Assembly (NCBI GenBank): GCA_025930755.1
Contig: JAICOJ010000010.1
Span: 1-64,000 of the forward strand
Direction: 5' to 3'
Source of the DNA: Gemmatimonadaceae bacterium
GTDB taxonomy: Bacteria; Gemmatimonadota; Gemmatimonadetes; Gemmatimonadales; Gemmatimonadaceae
Length of the DNA stretch: 64,000 nucleotides
This document shows, piece by piece, positions 1 to 10,102 of this stretch (position 1 is the first letter of the stretch; each line of letters opens with the position of its first letter). The notes beneath the pieces were generated by a model. It was not told the origin of the DNA, did no database searches, and was given only the letters and a program-made list of their open reading frames with translations. Position numbers and translations under genes: made by a program.

Positions 1-150
1 AAGGCGAAACGACGACGTTGGCGGATCCGAATGTCGTGGCCAGGCTCAAGGAACAGTACGAGGAGAAGGAATAGGAGTCAGGAGTCAGGGGTCAGGGGTC
101 AGGGGTGGAAAGGGCGGCGCGGCTTCGCCGCAGCCGCCTCATCAGATGAG

Positions 151-180
151 CAAACGGCGGCGCGAATGCGCCGCCGTTTG
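151..180. terminator. Perfect 13-bp hairpin in the centre of the palindrome
   Basis: CAAACGGCGGCGC at 151-163 pairs perfectly with 168-180 around a GAAT loop. It sits at the centre of the larger inverted repeat, 46 bases beyond the acs stop codon. A stem this stable could end transcription from either side, although neither flank has a long T run. Confidence 0.6.
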
Positions 181-226
181 CCTTTCCACCCCTGACCCCT
201 GACCCCTGACTCCTGACTCCTGACTC

Positions 227-2188
<1,962 letters not shown>

Positions 2189-2567
2189 GGAATTGCGCGG
2201 GGTGGGTAAGGAGGCCCCAATGTGGCGATTTTCCCGAAACGCCGCAAAGTGCACCGGGATCCGGGCGCGTCTCCGACGGGTGAGTGTTGGTTAAGTCTTT
2301 GTCAAACCTGCTGTTACACAGCGCTCAAATTCGTGGCACCACCTTCGCTTTACAGGGAGGCGACAACAGAACGTTGGATCACTCGATAATAGCACACCCG
2401 TCGTGAGGCGGGGCCGCAAAGCCAGGAGTCTCCAGGTGCCCTTTGGGCAGGAGATCGTCCGGTTGCCGAAGGTGACGAAGGTCGGGCTCCGTGCCCGATT
2501 CTCCGAGCGTGTTCATCGCCGGCTGCGCGCCCAGCTCCATCGACCGAAGGTGTCGAGGGCCAGGGAA
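2189..2567. other. Divergent intergenic region, acs / STAS gene
   Basis: No convincing gene. The plus strand has a possible -10 box GATAAT at 2385-2390, with only a weak -35 (GACAAC near 2362-2367), which could serve the STAS gene downstream. The open frame starting at 2403 on the plus strand runs into the STAS gene, but its first 55 residues are not family-like and are probably non-coding. Confidence 0.4.
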
Positions 2568-2873
2568 ATGAACACGATCAACGCCGAAAAGATTTTGACC
2601 GCTCCGAGTCGTCTCGTCGCCGAGACGCGCGCAGAGTTCCGCAACGCGGCGGTCAGCATGATAGAGTCGATGGGGCGGCAGGCGAAGACGATCACCCTCG
2701 ATCTCGCTGCGACGCACGAGATGGATGCGACCGGGCTCGGCACGCTGGTGGCGATTCAGAATCGCGCGAAGCAGGTGGGGATGACGGTGAGGCTGGTAAA
2801 CGTGACGGAAGACGTTCTGACACTTCTGGCGTTGACTGAGCTGCTGCACCTCTTCGTGGTCGAGAGCGCGTAA
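2568..2873 (+). CDS. STAS-domain anti-sigma factor antagonist
   Basis: A 101-residue single-domain protein of the SpoIIAA/RsbV type. In partner-switching systems these bind an anti-sigma kinase and release a sigma factor, and are switched off by phosphorylation. The phosphorylation loop reads HEMDATGLGTL, so the acceptor would be Thr in D-A-T-G rather than the usual Ser. ATG at 2568 was chosen because the STAS fold begins right after it and the upstream part of the frame looks random. No RsbW-like kinase or sigma factor is adjacent, so its partner must lie elsewhere. A strong hairpin follows the stop. Confidence 0.85.
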   Translation: MNTINAEKILTAPSRLVAETRAEFRNAAVSMIESMGRQAKTITLDLAATHEMDATGLGTLVAIQNRAKQVGMTVRLVNVTEDVLTLLALTELLHLFVVESA

Positions 2874-2951
2874 TCGAAGGCCGTTCGAGATGTGGGTGGG
2901 GGGCCGCGCCGTCGGGGGGCGGCGCGGAGTGGGGGGAGGGTGCTTCTGTGG

Positions 2952-2997
2952 GAACGAAAACGGTCGGCTGCGATGACGCAGCCGGCCGTTGTCGTTC
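2952..2997 (+). terminator. Hairpin terminator after the STAS gene
   Basis: A 21-bp stem (2952-2972 with 2977-2997, two mismatches) closes on an ATGA loop about 80 bases after the STAS stop codon. A second GC-rich hairpin (CCGCGCCG/CGGCGCGG) lies just before it, at about 2904-2927. There is no clear U tract. Confidence 0.7.
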
Positions 2998-3020
2998 TAC
3001 CTCTGCCGTTCCACGGCGGG

Positions 3021-3149
3021 AACGGTAAAGATGTCAAATGTCAGAATGCAGAATTCAGGATTCGGACAGGGTCCGCGAGGCAGTATTGGCTGTCCGTGGT
3101 CGCTTCTGAATTCTGTACTCTGTATCCTGACATCTGACATCTTGCCGTT
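3021..3149. repeat. AATTCAG-family palindrome, copy 1
   Basis: Left arm 3021-3060 and right arm 3105-3149 are imperfect reverse complements, sharing AACGG, AAGATGTCA, ATGTCA and CAGAATTCAG blocks. An inner perfect 7-bp stem (CGGACAG 3063-3069 with CTGTCCG 3090-3096) closes the tip. It lies between two plus-strand genes. The same arm sequence recurs at 6879-6977 and 41207-41328. Confidence 0.85.
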
Positions 3150-3193
3150 TGTACGCCTCCTGCTGGCGAACCGCCCGCCTCACTAGTTACCGT

Positions 3194-3571
3194 ATGGGCA
3201 TGCCTGACACTCTGACGCGCGTCATGTTCATCGAGGATGAAGCGACGTTGCGCAAGTCGTACGAACGGTTCTTCGCCGATCGATACAGCATGGAGTTCGC
3301 CGCCAGCGGCGCCGAGGCGGTGACCAAGGTTCGACCCTTCGCCCCGGAGGTCGTCGTGCTCGACCTGCGACTTCCCGACACCGACGGCATCGAGGTCATG
3401 CGCCAGGTGCGGGAAATCGATCCGCAGGTGCCGGTCATCATCACGACTGCGTATGTCAGCATGGGACCGCTCGTCTCCATGCTTGCGCTTGGCCGCACAT
3501 CGTTCATGACGAAGCCCTTCGATCTGAACGACCTCGCGCGCAAGATCGACGAAGCCTCGACCCTTCCCTGA
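3194..3571 (+). CDS. Stand-alone response regulator receiver protein
   Basis: A 125-residue CheY-like receiver with no output domain. The phosphoacceptor Asp is in VVVLDLRLPDTDG. An acidic pair sits in the N-terminal FIEDE, the switch Thr in IITTAY, and the conserved Lys in FMTKPF. Start is ATG at 3194; a second ATG at 3200 is equally possible, and neither has a strong ribosome site. It ends 12 bases before the recombinase-like gene, so the two are probably co-transcribed. The partner kinase and the target are unknown. Confidence 0.88.
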   Translation: MGMPDTLTRVMFIEDEATLRKSYERFFADRYSMEFAASGAEAVTKVRPFAPEVVVLDLRLPDTDGIEVMRQVREIDPQVPVIITTAYVSMGPLVSMLALGRTSFMTKPFDLNDLARKIDEASTLP

Positions 3572-3583
3572 GCGCCCGTCGTC

Positions 3584-4495
3584 GTGAGTGACCTTCCGGT
3601 CACGGCACAGCACCCCGAGGTCCACCCCGAGCCGAACTTCGACCCGGTGCATCGATTCAGTGCGTGGCTCGAGCGGATGGATCGCGCGGCCGCGACAATC
3701 GATGCGTATCATGCCGACGTCGCCGACCTCGTCCGCGCCTACGCGCCGCGTCCAGTCGAAGAGCTGTCGCCGCGCGACCTTCGCGAATACCTCTCCGCGC
3801 GCGTCGCGCACGACGAGTGGGCTCCACCGACCGTCCGCCGACACCTGCAGTCGATCAAGACCTTCTACCGCTATCTGATCGCCGAGGAGTCGCTGCGCGC
3901 GCCGGGGCCCGCGGAATCGCTGGATGAGCCGGTGCCCGAGCCGCGTGCGCCGCACGTCATTCCCGTCGCGCAGATCGACATGCTCTTCGAATGGCTCGCG
4001 AAGCGCGCGCGCGACGATGGGTCGGCGCGCATGGACCTGGCGCTGTACGGCCTGTGCTATCATGGAGCGCTGCTGGTCTCGGAAGCCGTGAACCTGACGA
4101 TCGATGCGGTGCGCGGTGGTCCACGCGTGATGCATCTCGAGGTGGTAGGCCGTCGAGGCGCGACGTCGACGGTCACGCTCGAGGGGGAGCCGGCCGCGTG
4201 GATGGCGCGCTGGCTGGCCGAGCGACCGGTGCCGAAGCGCGCGCATCACCGTCCCTTCGTGTTCATCCACCCTCGCACACAGCTCCACACCTCACGCCAG
4301 CGGGCGTGGGACCGACTCAAGCGCGTCGCGCGCGCCGCGGGGCTTCCCGCCGAGACGAGCGAGGCGATCGGTCCGCACTCCCTGCGGCATTCGCACGCCG
4401 CGCACCTCGCTGCCCGCGCGATCGCCGTCGCCGAGGTGCGCGAGGCACTGCGGCAGCGGAGTCCGCGGTACGCCTCGGTGTATTTCCGCGAGTGA
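3584..4495 (+). CDS. Tyrosine recombinase-fold protein lacking key catalytic residues
   Basis: A 303-residue XerC/XerD-like protein with an N-terminal SAM-like core-binding domain (about residues 20-110) and a C-terminal catalytic fold. The HxxR box (PHSLRHSHAAHLA) and a C-terminal Tyr (ASVYFRE) are present. Where active enzymes have GLRVSEL, this one has ALLVSEA, so the first catalytic Arg is Leu. The beta-hairpin Lys (GKGNK region) reads GRRGATS. The LGH position reads LRQ. Three of six catalytic positions therefore appear lost, suggesting a DNA-binding protein without recombination activity or a decaying gene. The frame is intact. Start is GTG at 3584; the TGA stop overlaps the GTG of the next gene. 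Confidence 0.82.
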   Translation: MSDLPVTAQHPEVHPEPNFDPVHRFSAWLERMDRAAATIDAYHADVADLVRAYAPRPVEELSPRDLREYLSARVAHDEWAPPTVRRHLQSIKTFYRYLIAEESLRAPGPAESLDEPVPEPRAPHVIPVAQIDMLFEWLAKRARDDGSARMDLALYGLCYHGALLVSEAVNLTIDAVRGGPRVMHLEVVGRRGATSTVTLEGEPAAWMARWLAERPVPKRAHHRPFVFIHPRTQLHTSRQRAWDRLKRVARAAGLPAETSEAIGPHSLRHSHAAHLAARAIAVAEVREALRQRSPRYASVYFRE

Positions 4496-6006
4496 CGCCC
4501 GGCATCGTCTACCTCGTGGGAGCCGGGCCCGGCGATCCAGGGCTGCTGACCATCCGGGGACGCGAGCTGCTCGCGTCGTGCGACGACGTCGTCTATGACG
4601 CGCTGGTCAGCGAGGAGCTTCTGGCGTCGGCGCTGAACGGTCGCGACGTCCGGCGCCATTTCGTCGGCAAACGCGGCGGTGACACCGGCTCGGCGCGACA
4701 ACAGGAGATCGAGGCACTGCTCGTTCGGTTGGCGCGCGATGGACGACGCGTTGTCCGACTCAAGGGTGGAGACCCGTTCGTGTTCGGCCGGGGCGGCGAG
4801 GAAGCCCAGGCGCTCGCGAGCGCGGGTATACCCTTCGAGGTCGTGCCCGGCGTGACTGCGGGCATCGCCGGTCCGGCGTACGCCGGGATTCCCGTCACGC
4901 ACCGCGGGGCGGCGACCGCCGTCACCTTCGCGACCGGGCACGAGGATCCGGAAAAGGGCGAGCGCGCCACCGATTGGGGCGCCCTCGCTCGGAGCGGTGG
5001 AACGCTCGTCCTGTACATGGGTGTGCGTACGCTCCCCGACGTTGTCAGTGCGCTGCTCGCAGAAGGGCGGGCTGCGGACACACCGGCTGCCGTGATCGAG
5101 CGCGCGACGTATCCGAGCCAGCGTGTCGTCACCGGCACGCTGGCGACGATAGCGGACCGCGCTCGTGAGGCGGCGGTGACGGCGCCCGCGATCACGATCA
5201 TTGGCGACGTGGTACTTCTGCGAGAGGAGATCGAATGGTTCGAGCGCCGTCCGCTGGCGGGACAGCGCATCGTCGTCACGCGCGCCCGGGCGCAGGCGTC
5301 CTCGCTGTCGGCACGGCTCCGCGAGCTCGGCGCGGAGGTGGTCGAAATGCCAGCGATCCGGGTGGAGCCCCTCGACCCAGGACCCCTCTACGACGCGCTC
5401 GACAGAGTGAACGATTACGACTGGCTGATGCTTACCAGCCAGAACGCCGTCGAGCTCGTATGGCGCGCGATGCGGGCGCGCGCACTCGATGCACGGGCGT
5501 TAGGACACACGCGAATCGCGGCCATCGGGCGAGCGACCGCGGATGCGCTGCTCGATCATGGGATCGCACCGGACGTCGTGCCGGAGCGGTTCGTCGCCGA
5601 ATCGTTGGTGGAGGCACTCGGCCGTCGGGATGATGTGGAGGGCCGGCGCGTCCTTCTCCCCCGAGCCACGGATGCGCGTGACGTGCTTCCGGACGGATTG
5701 CGCGCGCTCGGTGCACGCGTCGACGTCGTGTCGATCTATCGAACGGTGCTCGATGGGGATGGCGCAGCGCGTGCCCGCGACCGGCTGCGGGCAGGAGAGA
5801 TCGATCTCGTGACGCTGAGCTCGAGCTCGACCGCGCGCTTCTTCGTCGACGCCGTCGGCGCGGAGACGGCGCGAGCCGCGCCCGTGGCCTCGATCGGGCC
5901 GGTAACGTCTGCCGCGGCCAGAGCCCTTGGCCTCACCGTCGCAGTGGAGTCCGAGGCATCGACGATCGCCGCGCTCGTCGACGCCATCGTCGCCCGCCGT
6001 CGTTAG
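4492..6006 (+). CDS. cobA-hemD: Uroporphyrinogen-III C-methyltransferase / uroporphyrinogen-III synthase fusion
   Basis: A 504-residue bifunctional enzyme. Residues about 1-245 are a SAM-dependent SUMT, with VGAGPGDPGLLT near the N-terminus, RLKGGDPFVFGRGGEE, PGVTAGIAGPAYAGIPVTHR and LVLYMG. It methylates uroporphyrinogen III to precorrin-2. Residues about 255-504 are a HemD domain that cyclises hydroxymethylbilane to uroporphyrinogen III. Start GTG at 4492 overlaps the recombinase stop as GTGA, implying coupled translation. The frame is open for 167 codons upstream, but those overlap the recombinase and are not SUMT-like. Together with hemC and hemB downstream it covers 5-aminolevulinate to precorrin-2. 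Confidence 0.95.
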   Translation: MTPGIVYLVGAGPGDPGLLTIRGRELLASCDDVVYDALVSEELLASALNGRDVRRHFVGKRGGDTGSARQQEIEALLVRLARDGRRVVRLKGGDPFVFGRGGEEAQALASAGIPFEVVPGVTAGIAGPAYAGIPVTHRGAATAVTFATGHEDPEKGERATDWGALARSGGTLVLYMGVRTLPDVVSALLAEGRAADTPAAVIERATYPSQRVVTGTLATIADRAREAAVTAPAITIIGDVVLLREEIEWFERRPLAGQRIVVTRARAQASSLSARLRELGAEVVEMPAIRVEPLDPGPLYDALDRVNDYDWLMLTSQNAVELVWRAMRARALDARALGHTRIAAIGRATADALLDHGIAPDVVPERFVAESLVEALGRRDDVEGRRVLLPRATDARDVLPDGLRALGARVDVVSIYRTVLDGDGAARARDRLRAGEIDLVTLSSSSTARFFVDAVGAETARAAPVASIGPVTSAAARALGLTVAVESEASTIAALVDAIVARRR

Positions 6007-6404
6007 GATCGGGCGCTCTTCCCCTTCGGTTTGCCGGCTAGCTTCTCCAGGTTCTCCGTCGCCCGGAACTTCACGATCCTCGTGATCACGTCGAGAGGAA
6101 TCGGCTTGTCCAGGGGGAGTCGTATCGTGCCTCTCCCGGAGGCGTACGGCGCGAGCAGCTTCTTGAGCTCAGGGGCGTCGACGGGTGCCGGGTAAACCCC
6201 GACATGATGGGTGTGGCCGGCAAAGTACACGAGATACCGCCCGTGCAGCTTGAAGGTCGGGATGCGATAGCTGATGCTTTCCGTCGCATCGGGAGCGGCC
6301 TTTCTGATGGTCGCTCGCACCTGTTCCAGGATGCGCTGAACGTCGGGGGGAAAGCCCGCGATGTACGCGTCGATCGTTTTCGGGTGTGCAGGGCGGGTCT
6401 GCAT
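6003..6404 (-). CDS. DUF1801 / YdhG-like small protein
   Basis: A 133-residue cytoplasmic protein of the DUF1801 (YdhG, iron-chaperone fold) family. Typical features are the N-terminal TIDAYIAGFPPDVQ and the core SISYRIPTFKLHGRYLVYFAGH, plus a basic tail. Its biochemical role is not settled. It is convergent with cobA-hemD and the two stop codons overlap by four bases. Together with the next minus-strand gene it interrupts the tetrapyrrole gene series. Confidence 0.85.
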   Translation of the reverse strand: MQTRPAHPKTIDAYIAGFPPDVQRILEQVRATIRKAAPDATESISYRIPTFKLHGRYLVYFAGHTHHVGVYPAPVDAPELKKLLAPYASGRGTIRLPLDKPIPLDVITRIVKFRATENLEKLAGKPKGKSARS

Positions 6405-6467
6405 GGCGGTTGTCAGCCCGTCTCGAGCGCCTTTCCAGCGCTCCTCTTCTTCCCCGCTCGCTACCCG

Positions 6468-6764
6468 TTAGGCCTGGTAGTAATCCTCGATCGCCCAGCC
6501 GACGACCAGCTGCACCAGCGGCGGATATTCCGCGGCATTCAAATGCGGTCCGGCGTCCCGCTGGACGTGCGCCTTGAGCGACGCGATTACATCCTGGGGA
6601 GGTGTCATGGTGCGCTTCGCGGTGGCGACAAAGGTCGCAACGGCCTGACGAAGCTCGGCGCGCGGTGCGCCGGCCACGTGCGCGGCGAGTGCAACCGCCA
6701 GTCCTTCATCTATGACTTGTGCGCGAAGGCGCGCGCGATCGGTAGCGTTCAATTCGGTCATCAT
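6468..6764 (-). CDS. Hypothetical 98-residue protein
   Basis: A small, mostly helical, soluble protein of unrecognised family; it begins MMTELNATDRARLRAQ and ends VGWAIEDYYQA. ATG at 6764 (a second ATG follows at 6761) has a good GGGAGG ribosome site seven bases upstream, which decides the start over the longer frame. It lies 63 bases upstream of the DUF1801 gene on the same strand and may share its transcript. No signal peptide or membrane segment is seen. Confidence 0.7.
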   Translation of the reverse strand: MMTELNATDRARLRAQVIDEGLAVALAAHVAGAPRAELRQAVATFVATAKRTMTPPQDVIASLKAHVQRDAGPHLNAAEYPPLVQLVVGWAIEDYYQA

Positions 6765-6878
6765 TGGGGGGCCTCCCGCGAGCCGCAATCAGCTGCGTCG
6801 CCACGTGCGCTCAGCGTACAATGCGAACGTACCGTGCATGCAAAGAGGCGTCAATGGACCGGGGTCACAAACGGGTAA

Positions 6879-6977
6879 AACGGCAGAGATGACAGAATTC
6901 AGAGTACGCGATTCAGCATTCAGGTAGTTTGACTGAACTCCGAATCCTGTCTTCTGAATTCTGTCATCTTTGCCGTT
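6879..6977. repeat. AATTCAG-family palindrome, copy 2, in a divergent region
   Basis: Left arm 6879-6923 and right arm 6933-6977 pair closely. Both carry AACGGCA, GATGACAGAATTCAG and a second ATTC/TTCAG block. The arms match copies 1 and 3 in order and sequence. Here the flanking genes diverge (minus-strand start at 6764, plus-strand start at 7020), so the palindrome lies in the promoter region of both and is unlikely to be only a terminator. Confidence 0.85.
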
Positions 6978-7005
6978 GGCCCCTTAGCCGCCGCGCGCAC
7001 GGGCA

Positions 7006-7011
7006 TTAGAT
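7006..7011 (+). promoter_or_regulatory. Putative -10 box giving a near-leaderless transcript
   Basis: TTAGAT lies eight bases before the ATG at 7020, and no ribosome site precedes that ATG. A weak -35 (TTAGCC, 6984-6989) is 16 bases upstream. Transcription would start at or next to the start codon. The same spacing is seen at 48675-48689. Confidence 0.35.
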
Positions 7012-7019
7012 TGGCCTGC

Positions 7020-8150
7020 ATGACTGCCGAAACGACCGTCCGCGAAGCTCAGCCGGGACTTGGGGTTGCAGGCGACGACATTGACGCGCGCATCCTCAAC
7101 GAGATTCAGCGCGATTTCCCGCTCGTGCGGCGCCCGTTCGCCGCGCTCGGAACACGCCTTGGGATCGACGAGAACGACATGCTTGCCCGCGTGCGGCGGC
7201 TGCACGCCGGGGATGCGCCGGTCATTCGGCAGATCTCGGCCATCTTCGACACGCGAAAGCTCGGGTACGACTCGATGCTGGTCGCGTTCAAGGTGCCGCC
7301 CGACCAGCTCGAGAGCGCAGCGGCCGAGCTGAATCGGAACCCCGGGATCAGCCACAACTACGAGCGGTCCGGCCAGTTCAACATCTGGTTCACGATCGCG
7401 GTCCCCGCCGACGCCGTGCTCTCGCTCGAGGAGCAGGTCGCGCGCCTCGCCTGGAAGGTGCGCGCGGAGCATTACGCGCTGCTCCCCACGCTGGCGCTGT
7501 ACAAGATCGGCGTGCAGCTCGACGTCGAGCGCGGCGCGCAATCGGACGCGCGGACTGCGCCGCCGACCGCTCGCGGCGGAACCAAGGAGGAAGTCCTCGA
7601 GGTGCGCGCGTCGCGCATGCCGACCGCGCGCGACGTCGAGCTCATCCGCGTGCTGCAGCGCGACGTACCGCTCGTGCCGGAACCCTTCGTTCAGTGGGCG
7701 GAAGAAGCCTCGCTCCCATTCGGGGAGCTCATCGGCGAGGCGGAACGATTCATCGGAGAAGGGCGCATGCGCCGCTTCGCGGCGGTGCTTCGTCACCAGA
7801 AGGCCGGCTTCGTCTCGAACGGGATGGCGGTGTGGAAGGTGCCCCCCGAACGCGCCGAAGAAGTAGGCCGCGCGATGGCGAGCTTCCGCGCCGTGTCGCA
7901 CTGCTACAAGCGTCCGACGTATCCGCACTGGCCGTACTCGCACTTCACGATGATCCATGGGCGCAGCCAGGCAGAGGTCGAGGCGGTAGCGGACGCGATC
8001 GCGAGCGAGACCGGCGTCACCGAGCATCTCGTGCTCTACTCCCTGCGCGAATTCAAGAAGACACGCGTGCCCTACTTCGTGCCGGAGCACGCGGCGTGGG
8101 AACGCGATCTCATCGAGTCCACGCGCGATTGGCCCGGGACGCTGCCGTAA
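7020..8150 (+). CDS. ahbAB: Fused siroheme decarboxylase (AhbA-AhbB / NirDL type)
   Basis: A 376-residue protein made of two Lrp/AsnC-like siroheme decarboxylase halves. The first (about residues 20-170) has ISHNYERSGQFNIWFTIAV. The second (about 200-370) has VSHCYKRPTYPHWPYSHFT followed by MIHG. These are the substrate-pocket motifs of the AhbA/AhbB and NirD/NirL families, which remove two acetate carboxyls from siroheme to give 12,18-didecarboxysiroheme. That product leads to heme (via AhbC/D) or heme d1 (via Nir proteins). Neither downstream set is in the window. In many organisms the halves are separate genes. Its position directly before hemC and hemB supports the tetrapyrrole role over a transcription regulator. 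Confidence 0.9.
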   Translation: MTAETTVREAQPGLGVAGDDIDARILNEIQRDFPLVRRPFAALGTRLGIDENDMLARVRRLHAGDAPVIRQISAIFDTRKLGYDSMLVAFKVPPDQLESAAAELNRNPGISHNYERSGQFNIWFTIAVPADAVLSLEEQVARLAWKVRAEHYALLPTLALYKIGVQLDVERGAQSDARTAPPTARGGTKEEVLEVRASRMPTARDVELIRVLQRDVPLVPEPFVQWAEEASLPFGELIGEAERFIGEGRMRRFAAVLRHQKAGFVSNGMAVWKVPPERAEEVGRAMASFRAVSHCYKRPTYPHWPYSHFTMIHGRSQAEVEAVADAIASETGVTEHLVLYSLREFKKTRVPYFVPEHAAWERDLIESTRDWPGTLP

Positions 8151-9094
8151 TTCGCATTGGGACCCGCGCCTCCGAGCTGGCGCTCCGTCAGGCGCGCCAG
8201 GTGCAGGAGGCGCTCGCCGCGCGCGACGTGAAGTCCGAGCTCGTCACCTTCAAGACCGCCGGCGACAAACGCATTGACGAGCCATTGAGCGCGATCGGCG
8301 CCAAGGGGCTCTTCACCAAGGAGCTGGAGCACGCGCTCCGCTCCAAAAAGGTCGAGTGCTGCGTGCATTCCCTCAAGGATCTGCCCACGGAATTTCCGGA
8401 GGGCGTCGTGATCGCCGCCATTCTCGAGCGCGAGAATCCACGTGACGCGCTCGTCGTCAACGACTCTCTCGGGGTCGGTACCATCGATGAGCTTCCGCGT
8501 GGAAGCCGCGTCGGCACCTCGAGCCTTCGCCGGCGCGCGCTGCTGCTCGCCCGCCGATCGGATCTCGAGGTCGTCGACCTCCGCGGGAACGTGCCGACCC
8601 GACTGCGCAAGGTCGATGATGGTCAGGTGCACGCCGCCATCCTCGCCATTGCCGGGCTCAATCGCCTCGGCGTTCACCAACGGGTCGATGAAGTGCTCGA
8701 TCCGCCCGCCTGGCTTCCCGCGGCGGGGCAGGGTGCCATCGCCGTGCAGGCGCGCGGGGACGACGCTCGGCTGCGCGAGCTGCTCGCGCCGCTCGACCAC
8801 GCACCGACGGGAATCGCGGTGCGCGCCGAGCGCGCGTGTCTCGCGGAGATGGAGGGCGGATGCCAGGTGCCAATCGGCGCGCTGGCCATGACGGAAGCGG
8901 AGGGGCTCGTCCTGCACGCATTCATCTCGGACCCGCGCGGCGCCCATCTGATTCGCGGTCATGCGCCCGTCGACCCGGACAATCCGGAAGGCGCCGGACG
9001 CCGCGTTGCGTACGACATTTTGTCGCGGGGCGGACGGTACGTGCTGGAACGTCTGCGCGGAGAATCAAAGGTCCCGGTTCCCGCGCCTGAATAG
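8129..9094 (+). CDS. hemC: Hydroxymethylbilane synthase (porphobilinogen deaminase)
   Basis: Joins four porphobilinogen molecules into hydroxymethylbilane. The sequence [15 protein letters not shown] opens the fold, [11 protein letters not shown] holds the catalytic Asp loop, and [11 protein letters not shown] carries the Cys that anchors the dipyrromethane cofactor. From the TTG at 8129 the protein has 321 residues, the usual length. That start overlaps the end of the siroheme decarboxylase gene by 22 bases. No ATG or GTG fits the frame, so a non-standard ATT at 8150 is the alternative. Confidence 0.95.
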   Translation: MARDAAVIRIGTRASELALRQARQVQEALAARDVKSELVTFKTAGDKRIDEPLSAIGAKGLFTKELEHALRSKKVECCVHSLKDLPTEFPEGVVIAAILERENPRDALVVNDSLGVGTIDELPRGSRVGTSSLRRRALLLARRSDLEVVDLRGNVPTRLRKVDDGQVHAAILAIAGLNRLGVHQRVDEVLDPPAWLPAAGQGAIAVQARGDDARLRELLAPLDHAPTGIAVRAERACLAEMEGGCQVPIGALAMTEAEGLVLHAFISDPRGAHLIRGHAPVDPDNPEGAGRRVAYDILSRGGRYVLERLRGESKVPVPAPE

Positions 9095-9105
9095 TCGCGC
9101 AGTCG

Positions 9106-10095
9106 ATGCCCCAGTATCCCCAATACCGGCCACGCCGGCTGCGTCGCACCGCCGCGCTCCGCGCGCTCGTTCGCGAGACGCATCTTCACCCGTCGCAGCT
9201 CGTGCTGCCGCTGTTCGCACGGTCAGGGAGCGGAGTGCGTCGCGACATCGCGGCAATGCCGGGCGTCGCTCAGAGCTCGGTGGACGAGCTGCTGCGCGAT
9301 GCGGAGCGCGCCGCTCGCGCGGGCGTCGGCGGCGTCATCCTCTTCGGAATCCCCGACGTCAAGGACGCATCCGGCTCTTCGGCGTGGGATGCGCACGGGC
9401 CGGTGCAGTCGGCGCTCCGCGCGCTGGCCCGCGAGATTCCCGACCTCGTGCGGATCGCCGACGTCTGCCTGTGCGAGTATACCGATCACGGCCACTGCGG
9501 CGTGCTGCGCGACGGCCACGTCGACAACGACGCGACGCTCCCCTTGCTCGCACGCTCGGCGGTTGCGTTCGCGGACGCAGGGGCGGACATCGTGGCGCCG
9601 AGCGACATGATGGACGGGCGGGTTCGCACCATTCGTGAGGCGCTCGACACGGCCGGCCACGTCGATACGGCGATTCTGTCATATGCCGCCAAGTTCGCCT
9701 CGGCGCTTTACGGACCGTTTCGTGAAGCCGCCGAGTCGACGCCCCAGAGCGGAGACCGCCGCGGCTACCAGATGGATTCCGCGAATGCAGCGGAGGCGGT
9801 GCGCGAGGCGCGTCTCGACATCGAAGAGGGCGCGGACATCGTCATGGTGAAGCCAGCCGGCCCGTATCTCGATATCGTGACGTCCGTGAAGCGAGACACG
9901 GGACATCCCGTCGCGGCGTATCAGGTGAGCGGCGAGTTCGCTATGATTAAGGCAGCCGCCGAGCGCGGATGGCTCGACGGCGATCGCGCGATGATGGAGT
10001 CGCTCCTCGGCATCCGGCGCGCTGGCGCCGACCTGATCGTGACATACTTTGCCGTCGATGCGGCGACCCGCCTGCGAGACGGTCACGCCGAATAA
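9106..10095 (+). CDS. hemB: Porphobilinogen synthase (5-aminolevulinate dehydratase)
   Basis: Condenses two 5-aminolevulinates to porphobilinogen. The 329-residue protein has the zinc-type metal site [14 protein letters not shown] and the two active-site Lys segments [14 protein letters not shown] and [10 protein letters not shown]. It therefore appears to be the Zn-dependent class rather than the Asp-rich Mg class. It starts 11 bases after hemC, so the two are almost certainly co-transcribed. Confidence 0.97.
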   Translation: MPQYPQYRPRRLRRTAALRALVRETHLHPSQLVLPLFARSGSGVRRDIAAMPGVAQSSVDELLRDAERAARAGVGGVILFGIPDVKDASGSSAWDAHGPVQSALRALAREIPDLVRIADVCLCEYTDHGHCGVLRDGHVDNDATLPLLARSAVAFADAGADIVAPSDMMDGRVRTIREALDTAGHVDTAILSYAAKFASALYGPFREAAESTPQSGDRRGYQMDSANAAEAVREARLDIEEGADIVMVKPAGPYLDIVTSVKRDTGHPVAAYQVSGEFAMIKAAAERGWLDGDRAMMESLLGIRRAGADLIVTYFAVDAATRLRDGHAE

Positions 10096-10102
10096 GAATC
10101 CA

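Noticed and set aside
2403-2567. N-terminal extension of the STAS protein
   Set aside because: The 55 residues are Arg-rich and unstructured-looking, and the STAS fold begins exactly at the ATG at 2568.
3991-4491. Upstream 167 codons of the cobA-hemD open frame
   Set aside because: They overlap the recombinase-like gene and show no SUMT similarity; the GTGA start at 4492 fits family length.
3584-4495. Integrase marking a prophage or genomic island
   Set aside because: Flanking genes are housekeeping, no attachment site, tRNA or phage gene is seen, and catalytic residues are missing.
7020-8150. Lrp/AsnC transcription regulator
   Set aside because: The HNYER...WFT and SHCYKR...HWPY motifs and the position by hemC/hemB fit siroheme decarboxylase; regulators of that family are shorter and single-unit.
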